Source: Erythrobacteraceae bacterium WH01K
GTDB taxonomy: Bacteria; Pseudomonadota; Alphaproteobacteria; Sphingomonadales; Sphingomonadaceae
Length of the DNA: 64,000 nt
Assembly (NCBI GenBank): GCA_027941995.1
Contig: CP115966.1
Coordinates: forward strand, 434,001-498,000
Direction of reading: 5' to 3'
Positions 9,463-17,861 of this stretch are shown here, one piece after another. The notes under the pieces are model-generated. The model did no database searches. It was given only the letters and a program-made list of their open reading frames with translations, and was not told the DNA's origin. The translations under genes and the position numbers were made by a program. The first letter of the stretch is position 1, and each line of letters begins with the position of its first letter.

Positions 9463-10158
9463 TCAGTTGCCCTGGGCCTGGGCCACATCGGCCTGGCTGA
9501 TCGGGGTGATCTTGATTTCGACGCGGCGGTTCGCTGCGCGGCCGGCCGGGGTGTCGTTCGTCGACTTGAAGTAACGCGGATCTTCGCCGTAGCCCTGCGT
9601 CGCCATCCGGGCACGGGCCACGCCGCGAGCAGCGAGATAGTCGGCAACCGCATTCGCGCGGCGCTGCGACAGTTCGAGGTTGTAGGCGTCCGAACCGGTC
9701 GAATCGGTGAAGCCGTACACGTCGATCAGGCTGTTGGGATATTTGATCAGGCTGTTGGCGATCACGTCGAGCGTTCCCTGGAAGGCAGGCGTGATGGTTG
9801 CCGAATCGACTGCGAAGGTAACGCCATCGGGCAGGTTCACCAGGATCGCTTCCTGGTCGCCGATCTCGGTCACGTCGACGCCCGTGCCTTCGGTCATCTC
9901 GTCCAGTTCCTTGATCTGGTCGTCGAACTGCTTCCCGATGACTGCGCCCGCGCTACCGCCGATGCCGGCACCGATGATGCGCGCGGTCGAACCGCCGATC
10001 ACGTCGCCCAGCAGGTAGCCAGCCGCACCGCCCAGCACGGAGCCGATCGCCGTGCGGGAAATCTTCTGCTCCCCGGTGTTGGGATCGGTAACGCAGGCCG
10101 ACAGGCCCATCAGCGAGGTTGCGGCCAGCGCCGAGACGAGAATACGAGATTTCTTCAT
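9463..10158 (-). CDS. OmpA-family outer-membrane lipoprotein with glycine-zipper region
   Basis: The 231-residue product starts MKKSRILVSALAATSLMG and has a lipobox LSAC at about residues 19-22. A glycine-zipper segment (GSVLGGAAGYLLGDVIGG, about 38-75) is followed by an OmpA C-terminal peptidoglycan-binding domain with DVYGFTDSTGSDAYNLELS, RRANAVADYL and NRRVEI. It would tether the outer membrane to peptidoglycan. The start at 10158 has GGGGA nine bases upstream; an ATG nine bases earlier is too close to that site. The leader contains a 6-bp GC hairpin at 10180-10195. A GGAAC-N16-GGTT element lies about 100 bases upstream (10255-10279). Confidence 0.95.
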   Translation of the reverse strand: MKKSRILVSALAATSLMGLSACVTDPNTGEQKISRTAIGSVLGGAAGYLLGDVIGGSTARIIGAGIGGSAGAVIGKQFDDQIKELDEMTEGTGVDVTEIGDQEAILVNLPDGVTFAVDSATITPAFQGTLDVIANSLIKYPNSLIDVYGFTDSTGSDAYNLELSQRRANAVADYLAARGVARARMATQGYGEDPRYFKSTNDTPAGRAANRRVEIKITPISQADVAQAQGN

Positions 10159-10350
10159 TATGGTCATTCCCCAAAAATTCGGCCCGGAAGGGCCGGCGGG
10201 CATTTCCCCGCACGTCACGATAGTGCGCGCCCACCGCGCGCTTCTCGCTATACCAACCTTGGTCGCGGTCTCCTGTTCCCGTGATGAACGGCAGGGCCAT
10301 GTACCGGACAGGCTGGCGTGGCCGCACAATTGTGCTAGCGCGGGCGAACT

Positions 10351-11649
10351 GTGACACCCTTTCCCTGGACCGACCTGCTCATCATCGCGGGACTGATTGT
10401 GCTCAACGGCATCTTCGCGATGTCGGAACTGGCTATCGTCTCTGCCAAGCCCACGAAACTGCGGGCGAAGGCCGACAAGGGAAGCCGCGGGGCCGAGACG
10501 GCTATCGAACTGGCGGGCAATCCCGGCAAGTTTCTCTCGACCGTCCAGATCGGGATCACCCTCGTGGCCATCATCTCGGGTGCGTATTCGGGTGCGAGCC
10601 TGGGTGGCCCGGTCGGCGAACGGCTGGTCGGTCTGGGCTTGCCGGCCGACCTCGCAGACCGGGCCGGGTTTGCGCTGGTCATCGCGCTGACGACCTATTT
10701 CACGCTGGTCATCGGTGAACTCGTGCCCAAGCAGCTGGCGCTCAGGCTGGCAGTGCCCATCGCCGTCGCCATGGCCGGACCCATGCGCTGGCTGGCCATT
10801 ATCGCCGCGCCTTTCGTCTGGGTCCTCGATACCTCGTCCGCCGCCATCGTTCGCCTGCTGGGTGTCCGCCCCGGCGGGCAGGCGAGCGTCACGGCGGAAG
10901 AACTGCACATGCTGTTCGCCGACGCGACCCAGACGGGTGTGCTGGAGGAAGAACAGAGCGCCATCCTGACCGGCGTCGTCCGCCTTGCCGAAAGGCCTGT
11001 GCGCGAAGTGATGACGCCGCGAACCGAACTCGACTGGCTGGACATCGACGACGACGAGGCGGCCATCGCCCTCAAGATAGCGGAGAGCCCGCATTCGCTC
11101 CTGCCTATTGCGCAGGGCTCCCCGGACAAGGTTCTGGGCGTCGTCAAGGTACGCGAAGTCCTGGCCGCGCAGCTTGCCGGGCTGCCGGTCGACTTGCAGG
11201 CCCTCTCGAAAAAGCCCGAGATCGTGCCGGACCAGCTCGACGCGCTCGATGCGCTGCGCGTGCTGCAGCAGGCGGATATCGCGATGGCGATGGTGCATGA
11301 CGAATACGGGCATCTCGACGGGATCGTGACCTCGGTCGATCTCCTCACCGCCATTGTCGGGCAGTTTGCCAGCGATGTGGACCAGGGCGACATCCCGGAA
11401 ATCGTCGAACGTGCCGACGGCTCCCTGCTGGTGTCGGGCGCGATGGCGGCCGATGCGCTGGCGGACAAGATCGGCATCGAATACGACGAATCGCGTGAAT
11501 TCGCGACCGTGGCAGGGTTCGCGCTGGCGGTGCTGAAGCATTTCCCGCAGGAAGGCGAAAGCTTCGGCGAACAGGGCTGGACGTTCGAGATCGTCGACAT
11601 GGACGGGCGCAAGATCGACAAATTGCTGGTCAGCCGCACGCCCGAATGA
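10351..11649 (+). CDS. Hemolysin-family membrane protein (CNNM/DUF21, CBS pair, CorC-HlyC domain)
   Basis: The 432-residue protein has the three-part layout of the TlyC/CorB family. An N-terminal CNNM transmembrane domain (residues 1-190; NGIFAMSELAIVSA, KFLSTVQIGITLVAI, VIGELVPKQLALR) is followed by two CBS repeats (about 205-330; REVMTPRTELDWL, MVHDEYGHLDGIVTSVDLL) and a C-terminal CorC_HlyC domain (about 345-430). Members are linked to Mg/Co ion transport rather than true haemolysis. The GTG start gives the expected N-terminus. It is divergent from the OmpA-type gene. Confidence 0.93.
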   Translation: MTPFPWTDLLIIAGLIVLNGIFAMSELAIVSAKPTKLRAKADKGSRGAETAIELAGNPGKFLSTVQIGITLVAIISGAYSGASLGGPVGERLVGLGLPADLADRAGFALVIALTTYFTLVIGELVPKQLALRLAVPIAVAMAGPMRWLAIIAAPFVWVLDTSSAAIVRLLGVRPGGQASVTAEELHMLFADATQTGVLEEEQSAILTGVVRLAERPVREVMTPRTELDWLDIDDDEAAIALKIAESPHSLLPIAQGSPDKVLGVVKVREVLAAQLAGLPVDLQALSKKPEIVPDQLDALDALRVLQQADIAMAMVHDEYGHLDGIVTSVDLLTAIVGQFASDVDQGDIPEIVERADGSLLVSGAMAADALADKIGIEYDESREFATVAGFALAVLKHFPQEGESFGEQGWTFEIVDMDGRKIDKLLVSRTPE

Positions 11650-11757
11650 GGGGCGTTCATCCACCTCGCTAACCCGTCAGAGCAGAATCGTCGGACATGC
11701 TTACCGGCTGTTAACCATCCTGCGCGATACCGGTCCCCGGACAAGGGGGATATACCG

Positions 11758-12285
11758 ATGCCGCAGACTGCCAACGCTTCTCTCGCCATTGCCGAAATGC
11801 GCGAATTTGCAAGCTTCACTGCTGCAGAGCAGCGTTACATCCGCCGCAGCCTGGATGTCGGCTTCGGCCGGTGCGACGCGTTCAAGACATGGGCACGCGA
11901 CGCTGCGGAGAATGCCGGTATCCGGCGGCAATATGTGGCCTACCAAGAGCTAAAGCGGCTGCGCGAGGACATGCCTGCCGATCCCGAAGGGGACCATATC
12001 GACGGATTCATCGGGACGCTGACCCGGGTGGCGGCCTTCGACCTGTCGCAGGAAAGGATCGACGGGTTCTCCGCTTTCCGCTTCCTCTACGAACGCCTAC
12101 TCGGCGCGCAGGCCCGGCCATGGCTGCCGAGCGCCTTCGTCGCCGCAGCGGCCCTGCCGCACATTCGCCCGGAACGCCGCCGGATGCTGCTGCAATCGCT
12201 CAGCGAAGCTGCCGCGACAGCACCGGGATGGTCGGAAACGGAACCCGGCTTCTATCCCGAATATGTGGAAGCGGAAGCGGCTTGA
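11758..12285 (+). CDS. Hypothetical protein, 175 residues
   Basis: I do not recognise a family. The ATG has a strong site (GGGGGA, seven bases upstream) and codon use matches its neighbours, so the gene is real. The product is soluble, Ala/Arg/Glu-rich and predicted mostly helical, with no signal peptide or membrane segment. It is separated by 108 bases from the CNNM gene and followed after 18 bases by a gene of different composition. Confidence 0.8.
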   Translation: MPQTANASLAIAEMREFASFTAAEQRYIRRSLDVGFGRCDAFKTWARDAAENAGIRRQYVAYQELKRLREDMPADPEGDHIDGFIGTLTRVAAFDLSQERIDGFSAFRFLYERLLGAQARPWLPSAFVAAAALPHIRPERRRMLLQSLSEAAATAPGWSETEPGFYPEYVEAEAA

Positions 12286-12303
12286 CGGCAAGTTCAATTG
12301 GAA

Positions 12304-12780
12304 ATGCAAAGTTCCCCTGTCCAGGCAGAGTTCGAGCCATATTCCTGGTGCGGGAAGATTCTCGACCATTTCGCACGAGCCGAGCAGGCTTTGGGTCGCC
12401 TATCGATTGCATTGCAGCTGCCAATCACAAATGGCTCTCTCAGTTCTTTGAACGAAGTCCGAAATCTGCTGCAAGGCTCGGGCGGTAGAAAAGCAAAAGC
12501 GCTCGACACGCGGATTGGGAGATGGTGCTCGAACCGTCCTTATCGAAACTTGCTAGCCCATGCTTCAGTCCGAATTCTGTTCGATGAAGCTGGCCAGAAA
12601 TTCCTTCAGACCCGGCATCTGCCAAGAGATCTTACAGATGTGACACCGGACCGGGTATGGACAGAAGCAGAGTGCCAAGAGTTGCTGCGCCAGGTGACCA
12701 ATGATGGTCGATCAATCTGCGATCATGTCGATGCTTTGCTTGCAGACAGCGCGCTGATCAAAACTGTGCGTGGACACTAA
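12304..12780 (+). CDS. HEPN-like hypothetical protein, probably horizontally acquired
   Basis: The 158-residue product is mostly helical and carries R81-N-L-L-A-H86, which fits the RNxxxH (Rx4-6H) catalytic motif of HEPN ribonucleases. The early helix (KILDHFARAEQALGRL) and the position of the motif near mid-protein suit a single HEPN domain. Base composition is clearly less GC-rich than either neighbour and third positions are mixed. The ATG has only a weak ribosome site; a TTG lies two codons upstream. Its TAA overlaps the TAG of the convergent acyl-CoA synthetase gene. HEPN assignment rests on one motif and fold impression, so it is tentative. No antitoxin-like partner is visible beside it. 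Confidence 0.6.
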   Translation: MQSSPVQAEFEPYSWCGKILDHFARAEQALGRLSIALQLPITNGSLSSLNEVRNLLQGSGGRKAKALDTRIGRWCSNRPYRNLLAHASVRILFDEAGQKFLQTRHLPRDLTDVTPDRVWTEAECQELLRQVTNDGRSICDHVDALLADSALIKTVRGH

Positions 12781-14606
12781 CTCCGATACAATCCGTCCAG
12801 CCGGTCCTGATACCGCTCGCGTATCTTGTGGCGGCGGATTTTCATGCTGGGGGTCATTTCCTCGTTCTCGACGGCGAACGGCTCGTCCGCGAAGGTGAAC
12901 TGGCGGACCTTTTCGGTGACCGACAATTCCTTGTTCACGCGGTCGACCGCTGCGCGGATCGCGGCCTTGAACTCGGGCAGGTCCTGTACCGCGCTGCAAT
13001 CGAATTTCTTGCCCTGCGACTGGCACCATTCCAGCTGCCACTCGGCGTCGGGCACGATCAGGCCGACGACGTAGGGACGGCGATCGCCGCTCACCATGGC
13101 CTGTCCGATTTCCGGCTGCAGCGTCAGCATGCCCTCGATCTTCTGCGGCGCGACATTATCGCCCTTGTCGTTGACGATCATGTCCTTCTTGCGGTCGGTG
13201 ATCTTGATCCGGCCTGCCTCGTCGATATGGCCGATATCACCGGTATGCAGCCACGGTTCGCCCGAGGGATCGGCGGGGTCGGGGATCAGGGTGCGCTTCG
13301 TTTCGGCCTCGTTCTGCCAGTATCCCTTCATCACCAGCTCGCCGCGGCAGAGGATTTCGCCGTCCTCGGCGATCTTCACCTCCACGCCTTTCATCGGCGG
13401 GCCGACCGTGTCCATGGCGATCCCGGCAGCCGGGCGGTTGCAGCTGATGACCGGACCGCTTTCGGTCTGGCCGTAGCCCTGCAGCATCGTCAGCCCCATC
13501 GAATCGAAAAAGATGCCGACATCGGGATTGAGCGGCGCGCCGCCTGATACCATCGCCTTGATCCGGCCGCCGAAACGGTCGCGGATCTTCGGACGCAGCG
13601 TGCGCTCGAGGATGAAGTCCATCGGCCTGTCCAGCAGCTTGGTCCGGCCTTCCGCGCGCCGTTCCCCGATCTGCAGCGCGCGGTCCATCATGTAGTTGGC
13701 AGCGCCGCCCTGCTTCGCCACCTGCTTCATGATGCGCGTGCGCAGGACTTCGAACAGGCGGGGGACGACGACCATGATGGTCGGCCTGGTTTCCTCGATA
13801 TTGCTGGCGAGCTTTTCCAGCCCTTCGGCGTAATAGATCTGCGCGCCGACGCCGATCGGCAGGAATTGCCCGCCGGAATGCTCGTATGCGTGGCTGAGCG
13901 GAAGGAACGACAGGAAGCGCTCGTCTTCCTCCAGCCCGAGATCGTGCATCAGGATTTCAGCCGCGCCCACGACATTGCACAGGATAGCGCCGTGATGCTG
14001 CATGACGCCGCGCGGTGCGCCGCCCGTCCCGCTGGTGTAGATGATGCAGGCCGTCGTCTCGCGCGTGATGCCGGCAAGGCGCGCTTCGACCGCAGCGCGG
14101 GCTTCCTGTGCGTCGCCGTCCACCAGTCCGGCCCATTCGTGGCAATGCAGATTGCCACCTTGGTAGGAGCGCACGCCGTCGATCGGGATGATATGTTCGG
14201 CAATCCCTGTGCGGAAGATGGCGGGGATCAGCGGGGCCGACAGTTTCTCGTTCGACACGATGACGGCCTTCGCGCCCGAATTGTCCAGGATATGGACATG
14301 ATCGCGCTCGGTATTCGTGGTGTAGGCCGGCACGGTGATGCAGCCTGCCGCCATGATGGCGAGGTCGGCGATGCACCATTCGGGCCGGTTTTCCGACACC
14401 AGCATCACACGGTCGCCCTCGGCAAGGCCGATGCGGCGCAGGTTTTCGGCCAGGACGCAGACCTGCTCGGCGACTTCGCGCCAGCTCTGGGTCTTCCACT
14501 CGCCGCCCGTCTTCCTGCCAAGGAACGGCTTGTCGCCGTTCTCGTCGGCGCGCTTGAGGAAGAGATCGACGAGATTGCTCGCCTGTTCGATATTACTCAG
14601 TTGCAA
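12777..14606 (-). CDS. Long-chain acyl-CoA synthetase-like AMP-forming ligase
   Basis: The 609-residue protein carries the adenylate-forming signatures: IIYTSGTGGAPRGVMQHHG (about residues 188-206), the GYGQTESGPVISCN motif, WLHTGDIGHIDEAGRI and the C-terminal hinge TDRKKDMIVNDKGDN. This arrangement and length match FAA1/FadD15-type long-chain fatty acyl-CoA synthetases, which activate fatty acids with ATP and CoA. The N-terminus MQLSNIEQASNLVDLFLKRA is typical. The catalytic lysine is not clearly conserved in the SGTGG loop (the usual pattern is TSGTTGxPKG; here APRG replaces PKG). The gene stands alone, with a 90-base gap to ggt. Confidence 0.92.
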   Translation of the reverse strand: MQLSNIEQASNLVDLFLKRADENGDKPFLGRKTGGEWKTQSWREVAEQVCVLAENLRRIGLAEGDRVMLVSENRPEWCIADLAIMAAGCITVPAYTTNTERDHVHILDNSGAKAVIVSNEKLSAPLIPAIFRTGIAEHIIPIDGVRSYQGGNLHCHEWAGLVDGDAQEARAAVEARLAGITRETTACIIYTSGTGGAPRGVMQHHGAILCNVVGAAEILMHDLGLEEDERFLSFLPLSHAYEHSGGQFLPIGVGAQIYYAEGLEKLASNIEETRPTIMVVVPRLFEVLRTRIMKQVAKQGGAANYMMDRALQIGERRAEGRTKLLDRPMDFILERTLRPKIRDRFGGRIKAMVSGGAPLNPDVGIFFDSMGLTMLQGYGQTESGPVISCNRPAAGIAMDTVGPPMKGVEVKIAEDGEILCRGELVMKGYWQNEAETKRTLIPDPADPSGEPWLHTGDIGHIDEAGRIKITDRKKDMIVNDKGDNVAPQKIEGMLTLQPEIGQAMVSGDRRPYVVGLIVPDAEWQLEWCQSQGKKFDCSAVQDLPEFKAAIRAAVDRVNKELSVTEKVRQFTFADEPFAVENEEMTPSMKIRRHKIRERYQDRLDGLYRS

Positions 14607-14696
14607 ACCTGCTGCTCCTGCATCCCAAGAAGGTCCACCGTCTGCGCGGCTTTCGCGCTGGCTCTACGCTGCTGCCCGTCGGGCGACAAGCGCAGC

Positions 14697-16466
14697 CTAT
14701 TCCGCGCCCGAAAGGCGGAGGACGGAATCGAGGCGCGGATCGTACACCGCGTCCCACCCATTGCCGGTTCGCAGGGCCCCGTTGGTCCGGTAGAGGAAAT
14801 CGCTGGTCTCGATCCTCGTATGACCCAGCGCCGCCAGCTGCGGGATCGCCTCTTCCAGCCAGCTATTGTCTTCCACGATCACGCGGTCGCCAAAGCCCAT
14901 GATCATCGGCTGGGCCAGCGCCTCGCGCAGGGGCAGGCCGAAATCGATTACTCCGACAATGGCTCTCGCGGTCTGGATCGGAATGGTCGGTCCGCCAGCG
15001 GCGCCGACTGCCAGGAAGGGCTTGCCGGAAGGGTCGTACACCACGGTCGGCGACATCGAACTGCGCGGCCGCTTGCCCCCTTCCACACGGTTCGCGACCG
15101 GCACGCCGCCGCGTTCGGGCGAGAAGCTGAAATCCGTCAGCTCGTTATTGAGATAGAACCCGCGATACATCAGGCCCGATCCGAAAGCGCCCTCGATGGT
15201 CGAGGTGTAACTGATCATGGTGCCGTCGGGTCCGATAGTGACGAAATGAGTCGTGCCGCTTTCCGGGTAGTGGCCACCCACGGCGCGGGCCTGCGGTGCG
15301 CCCTCGGGCGTGCCGGGTGCGAAATCCTCGCTCCGCCGCTTCGGGTCGAGAAGCAGCGAGCGCCCGGCGAGATAGGCAGGATCGACTAGCCCGGACACCG
15401 GGACGTCCACGAAATCCGCGTCGCCGGTGTAAAGCTCCCGGTCGGTATAGGCGAGCCGCTGCGATTCCAGGAACAGGTGCCATGCCTCGACAGAACGCGG
15501 GCCCATGCTGGCAAGGTCGAACCGCTCCAGCTGGCCAAGCATCTGCAGCACCGCAATCCCACCCGAAGATGGCGGGCCCATGCCGCATACCCGGTATCCG
15601 CGATAGCTCCCGCAGACGGCATCGCGCATGGCCGGTTCGTACTGTTCCACGTCGCTGGCCGTCATCGTCTGCGCCCGCGGGGTGTCCGCCGCGACATGGC
15701 GGGCAAGCCCGGCTGCGAAATCGCCGCTGTAGAAGCTGCCCGGCCCCTCCTCGGCCAGTTTCGTCAGCGTTGCCGCGAGTTCCGGCTGGCGGATCGTCGT
15801 TCCTATCGCCTTGGGCGTGCCGTCGGGTTCGAAGAAGGTCGCGCGCGCCTTCGCATCGTAGCCTGCCCGGTCGAGGCGGCCTTCCAGCACGGTGACGAGG
15901 CGCGGATTGACGACGAAGCCGTCGCGGGCGAGCCGGATGGCCGGTTCCACCAGCCGCGCCCATTCCAGCTTCCCGTGGCGTTCATGGGCCAGCTTCGCCA
16001 GGGCGACATTGCCCGGCACGCCCACGCTCAGCCCGCTGATGGTCGCCTCTTTCCCGGGAAGCGGGTTGCCCTCTGCATCGAGGAACCAGTCGGGGGTGGC
16101 GGCATGCGGCGCTTTCTCGCGCCCGTCATAGGTCACGACGTTGCCGTCCGGTGTTCCGCGCACGAAGAAGCCGCCCCCGCCAATGCCGGAGCTTTGCGGC
16201 TCGACCACTGTCAGGGCCAGCATGATGGCAATCGCGGCATCGGTCGCGCTGCCGCCGGCGGCGAGGATTTCCTCCCCGGCCGCGGTTGCGCGGAAATCGG
16301 CGGTCGCCACGACGCCCTTCGCTACCGGCGCCGCCGATTGCTCCTGCGGCTGCGGAGGGAGGGGCTGCGGCGCAGGGGACGCTTCGCCATAAGCTGCCGC
16401 GCAGGCGCTGAGCGCGAGCGGCGAGAGAGCTGTAACCAGGGCGGCGGTCAGGGTGCGTGCTTTCAT
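14697..16466 (-). CDS. ggt: Gamma-glutamyltransferase, lipoprotein-type export signal
   Basis: The 589-residue precursor starts MKARTLTAALVTALSPLALSACA, with a lipobox LSAC at about residues 14-17. The body is a GGT: VVATADFRATAAGEEILAAGGSATDAAIA, ESQRLAYTDRELYTGDADF, then the autoprocessing site GTTHFVTIGPDG with the nucleophile Thr near residue 405, followed by GSGLMYRGFYLNNELTDFSF and RPRSSMSPT. The enzyme matures into two chains and cleaves or transfers the gamma-glutamyl group of glutathione outside the cytoplasm. The start at 16466 gives the signal peptide; an in-frame upstream start at 16502 does not. It lies 10 bases after pyrD. Confidence 0.93.
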   Translation of the reverse strand: MKARTLTAALVTALSPLALSACAAAYGEASPAPQPLPPQPQEQSAAPVAKGVVATADFRATAAGEEILAAGGSATDAAIAIMLALTVVEPQSSGIGGGGFFVRGTPDGNVVTYDGREKAPHAATPDWFLDAEGNPLPGKEATISGLSVGVPGNVALAKLAHERHGKLEWARLVEPAIRLARDGFVVNPRLVTVLEGRLDRAGYDAKARATFFEPDGTPKAIGTTIRQPELAATLTKLAEEGPGSFYSGDFAAGLARHVAADTPRAQTMTASDVEQYEPAMRDAVCGSYRGYRVCGMGPPSSGGIAVLQMLGQLERFDLASMGPRSVEAWHLFLESQRLAYTDRELYTGDADFVDVPVSGLVDPAYLAGRSLLLDPKRRSEDFAPGTPEGAPQARAVGGHYPESGTTHFVTIGPDGTMISYTSTIEGAFGSGLMYRGFYLNNELTDFSFSPERGGVPVANRVEGGKRPRSSMSPTVVYDPSGKPFLAVGAAGGPTIPIQTARAIVGVIDFGLPLREALAQPMIMGFGDRVIVEDNSWLEEAIPQLAALGHTRIETSDFLYRTNGALRTGNGWDAVYDPRLDSVLRLSGAE

Positions 16467-16476
16467 GCCCGCAGGG

Positions 16477-17514
16477 CTATTGTGTTCCGACCGCCTCGGC
16501 AATGGTGGAAAAGCCCTCGCGCTGCACCAGCGCCTTCAGGTCCCGGTTGATCCTGCGGGCAAGGCCCGGTCCTTCATAGACCATCGCGCTGTAGAGCTGG
16601 ACCATGCTGGCCCCCGCCCGGATGCGCGCCCATGCGTCCTCGGCCGAACCGATGCCTCCCACTCCGATCAGGGGTATGCGGCCGCCTGTCGCCAGGTGGA
16701 AATCGCGGACCCGCTGCAGGGCAAGGTCCCTGAGCGGTGCACCCGACAGGCCGCCTGCCTCAGCGCGGTCCGAGGACGACAGGACAGGCCGCGAAATCGT
16801 GGTGTTCGACACGATCAGCGCGGACAGCCGCGATTCCAGCGCGATGCGGGCGATGGCATCGATGTCTGCCGGTTCGAGATCGGGTGCCACTTTCAGGAAG
16901 ACGGGATGCCTCGCAGGTTGTTCGTCCAGCGCTGCGAAGACAGCGTCGATCAGACCGGTCAGGGCGCTCTCGTCCTGCAAGGCGCGCAGGCCGGGCGTGT
17001 TGGGGCTGGAGATGTTGATCGTCAGGTAGTCGCCCTGCGGCGCCATCAGGCGCGCCATTCTTGCATAATCGTCGATCCGGTCGGCGGAATCCTTGTTCGC
17101 GCCGATATTGACCCCGACGATCCCGCCACGCCCTTTCCGCTTCGCAAGGCGCTGTGCCGCCTTGTCGCCGCCTGCATTGTTGAACCCCATCCGGTTGATG
17201 ACGGCCCGGTCTTCCTTCAGCCGGAACAGGCGCGGCTTGGGATTGCCGGCCTGTGGGCGCGGCGTGACAGACCCGATCTCGACATGGCCGAAGCCGAGGC
17301 CCAGCAGCGCGTCGGGAACTTCCGCATCCTTGTCGTAACCGGCGGCGACCCCCACGGCATTGGGGAAATCGAGCCCGCCGACATTACAGGCCAGCACGGC
17401 ATCGCGTGGGGCAGGTTTGCCCGGGGGAAGCATCGAAAGGCCCGCAATGGAAAGGCGATGGGCCTTTTCCGGGTCGAGCATGAAAATCGCGGGCCTGACG
17501 AGGGGAAACAGCAT
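16477..17514 (-). CDS. pyrD: Dihydroorotate dehydrogenase (quinone), class 2
   Basis: Class 2 features are complete: a short membrane-associating N-terminus (MLFPLVRPAIFMLDPEKAHRL), NAVGVAAGYDKDAEVPDALL, VEIGSVTPRPQAGNPKPRLFRL, NRMGFNNAGGD, INISSPNTPGLRALQ with the catalytic Ser, LSALIVSNTTI and GVGGIGSAEDA. It oxidises dihydroorotate in pyrimidine synthesis and feeds the quinone pool. The ATG at 17514 gives the family N-terminus, although no clear Shine-Dalgarno precedes it; a GTG at 17574 would add 20 residues unlike the family. The start codon overlaps, on the opposite strand, the ATG of a small ORF (CATG). Confidence 0.94.
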   Translation of the reverse strand: MLFPLVRPAIFMLDPEKAHRLSIAGLSMLPPGKPAPRDAVLACNVGGLDFPNAVGVAAGYDKDAEVPDALLGLGFGHVEIGSVTPRPQAGNPKPRLFRLKEDRAVINRMGFNNAGGDKAAQRLAKRKGRGGIVGVNIGANKDSADRIDDYARMARLMAPQGDYLTINISSPNTPGLRALQDESALTGLIDAVFAALDEQPARHPVFLKVAPDLEPADIDAIARIALESRLSALIVSNTTISRPVLSSSDRAEAGGLSGAPLRDLALQRVRDFHLATGGRIPLIGVGGIGSAEDAWARIRAGASMVQLYSAMVYEGPGLARRINRDLKALVQREGFSTIAEAVGTQ

Positions 17515-17689
17515 GACGGGCGCTGCTATGAAGAAGCCGGCGAACCGTGTCGAGCCGATCCTGAAGACCGCCACCGCGTGCGACGAAGCGAAGGCTCAGG
17601 ACGATGTGTCGTTTCCATACAATCAAATCCAGAAGCGAATCGGTAGCACCTCGTTTGCGACCCGAAGGGCTCTAAAGCAGCGATGCTAG
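17513..17689 (+). CDS. Candidate small protein, 58 residues, divergent from pyrD
   Basis: The ORF has a good ribosome site (AGGGGA, seven bases before the ATG) and ends 15 bases before a strong intrinsic terminator on the same strand. No other plus-strand gene could use that terminator. The product is basic and ends in YNQIQKRIGSTSFATRRALKQ, which reads like a helix-turn-helix recognition helix. Its ATG overlaps the pyrD ATG on the opposite strand in the palindrome CATG. I recognise no family. The alternative is a non-coding RNA ending at the same terminator. Confidence 0.42.
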   Translation: MTGAAMKKPANRVEPILKTATACDEAKAQDDVSFPYNQIQKRIGSTSFATRRALKQRC

Positions 17690-17704
17690 AGTTCTTTCCT
17701 TTCA

Positions 17705-17744
17705 GGGCGGCCATCGGGACGAAGTTCCGGGCCGCCTTTTTTTT
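17705..17744 (+). terminator. Strong intrinsic terminator of a short plus-strand transcript
   Basis: The stem GGCGGCC/GGCCGCC is extended by an inner stem (CGGGA with TTCCG, one wobble pair) after a two-base bulge, and is followed by eight consecutive T residues. It points in the plus direction, whereas the genes upstream (pyrD, ggt) run on the minus strand. It must therefore end a short transcript starting in or near the pyrD 5' region: either the small ORF at 17513-17689 or a small RNA. Confidence 0.88.
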
Positions 17745-17861
17745 GCGCCTTTTCCTCGCGGCTATACCCCATTCCGGACCGGTTTCCTGTCGTTGCCTCT
17801 GGCGCATCGCGCTTTCATGCTACACAGGTGGCGCGAAGACAGCAGAATTCAGGAGCGGGTA

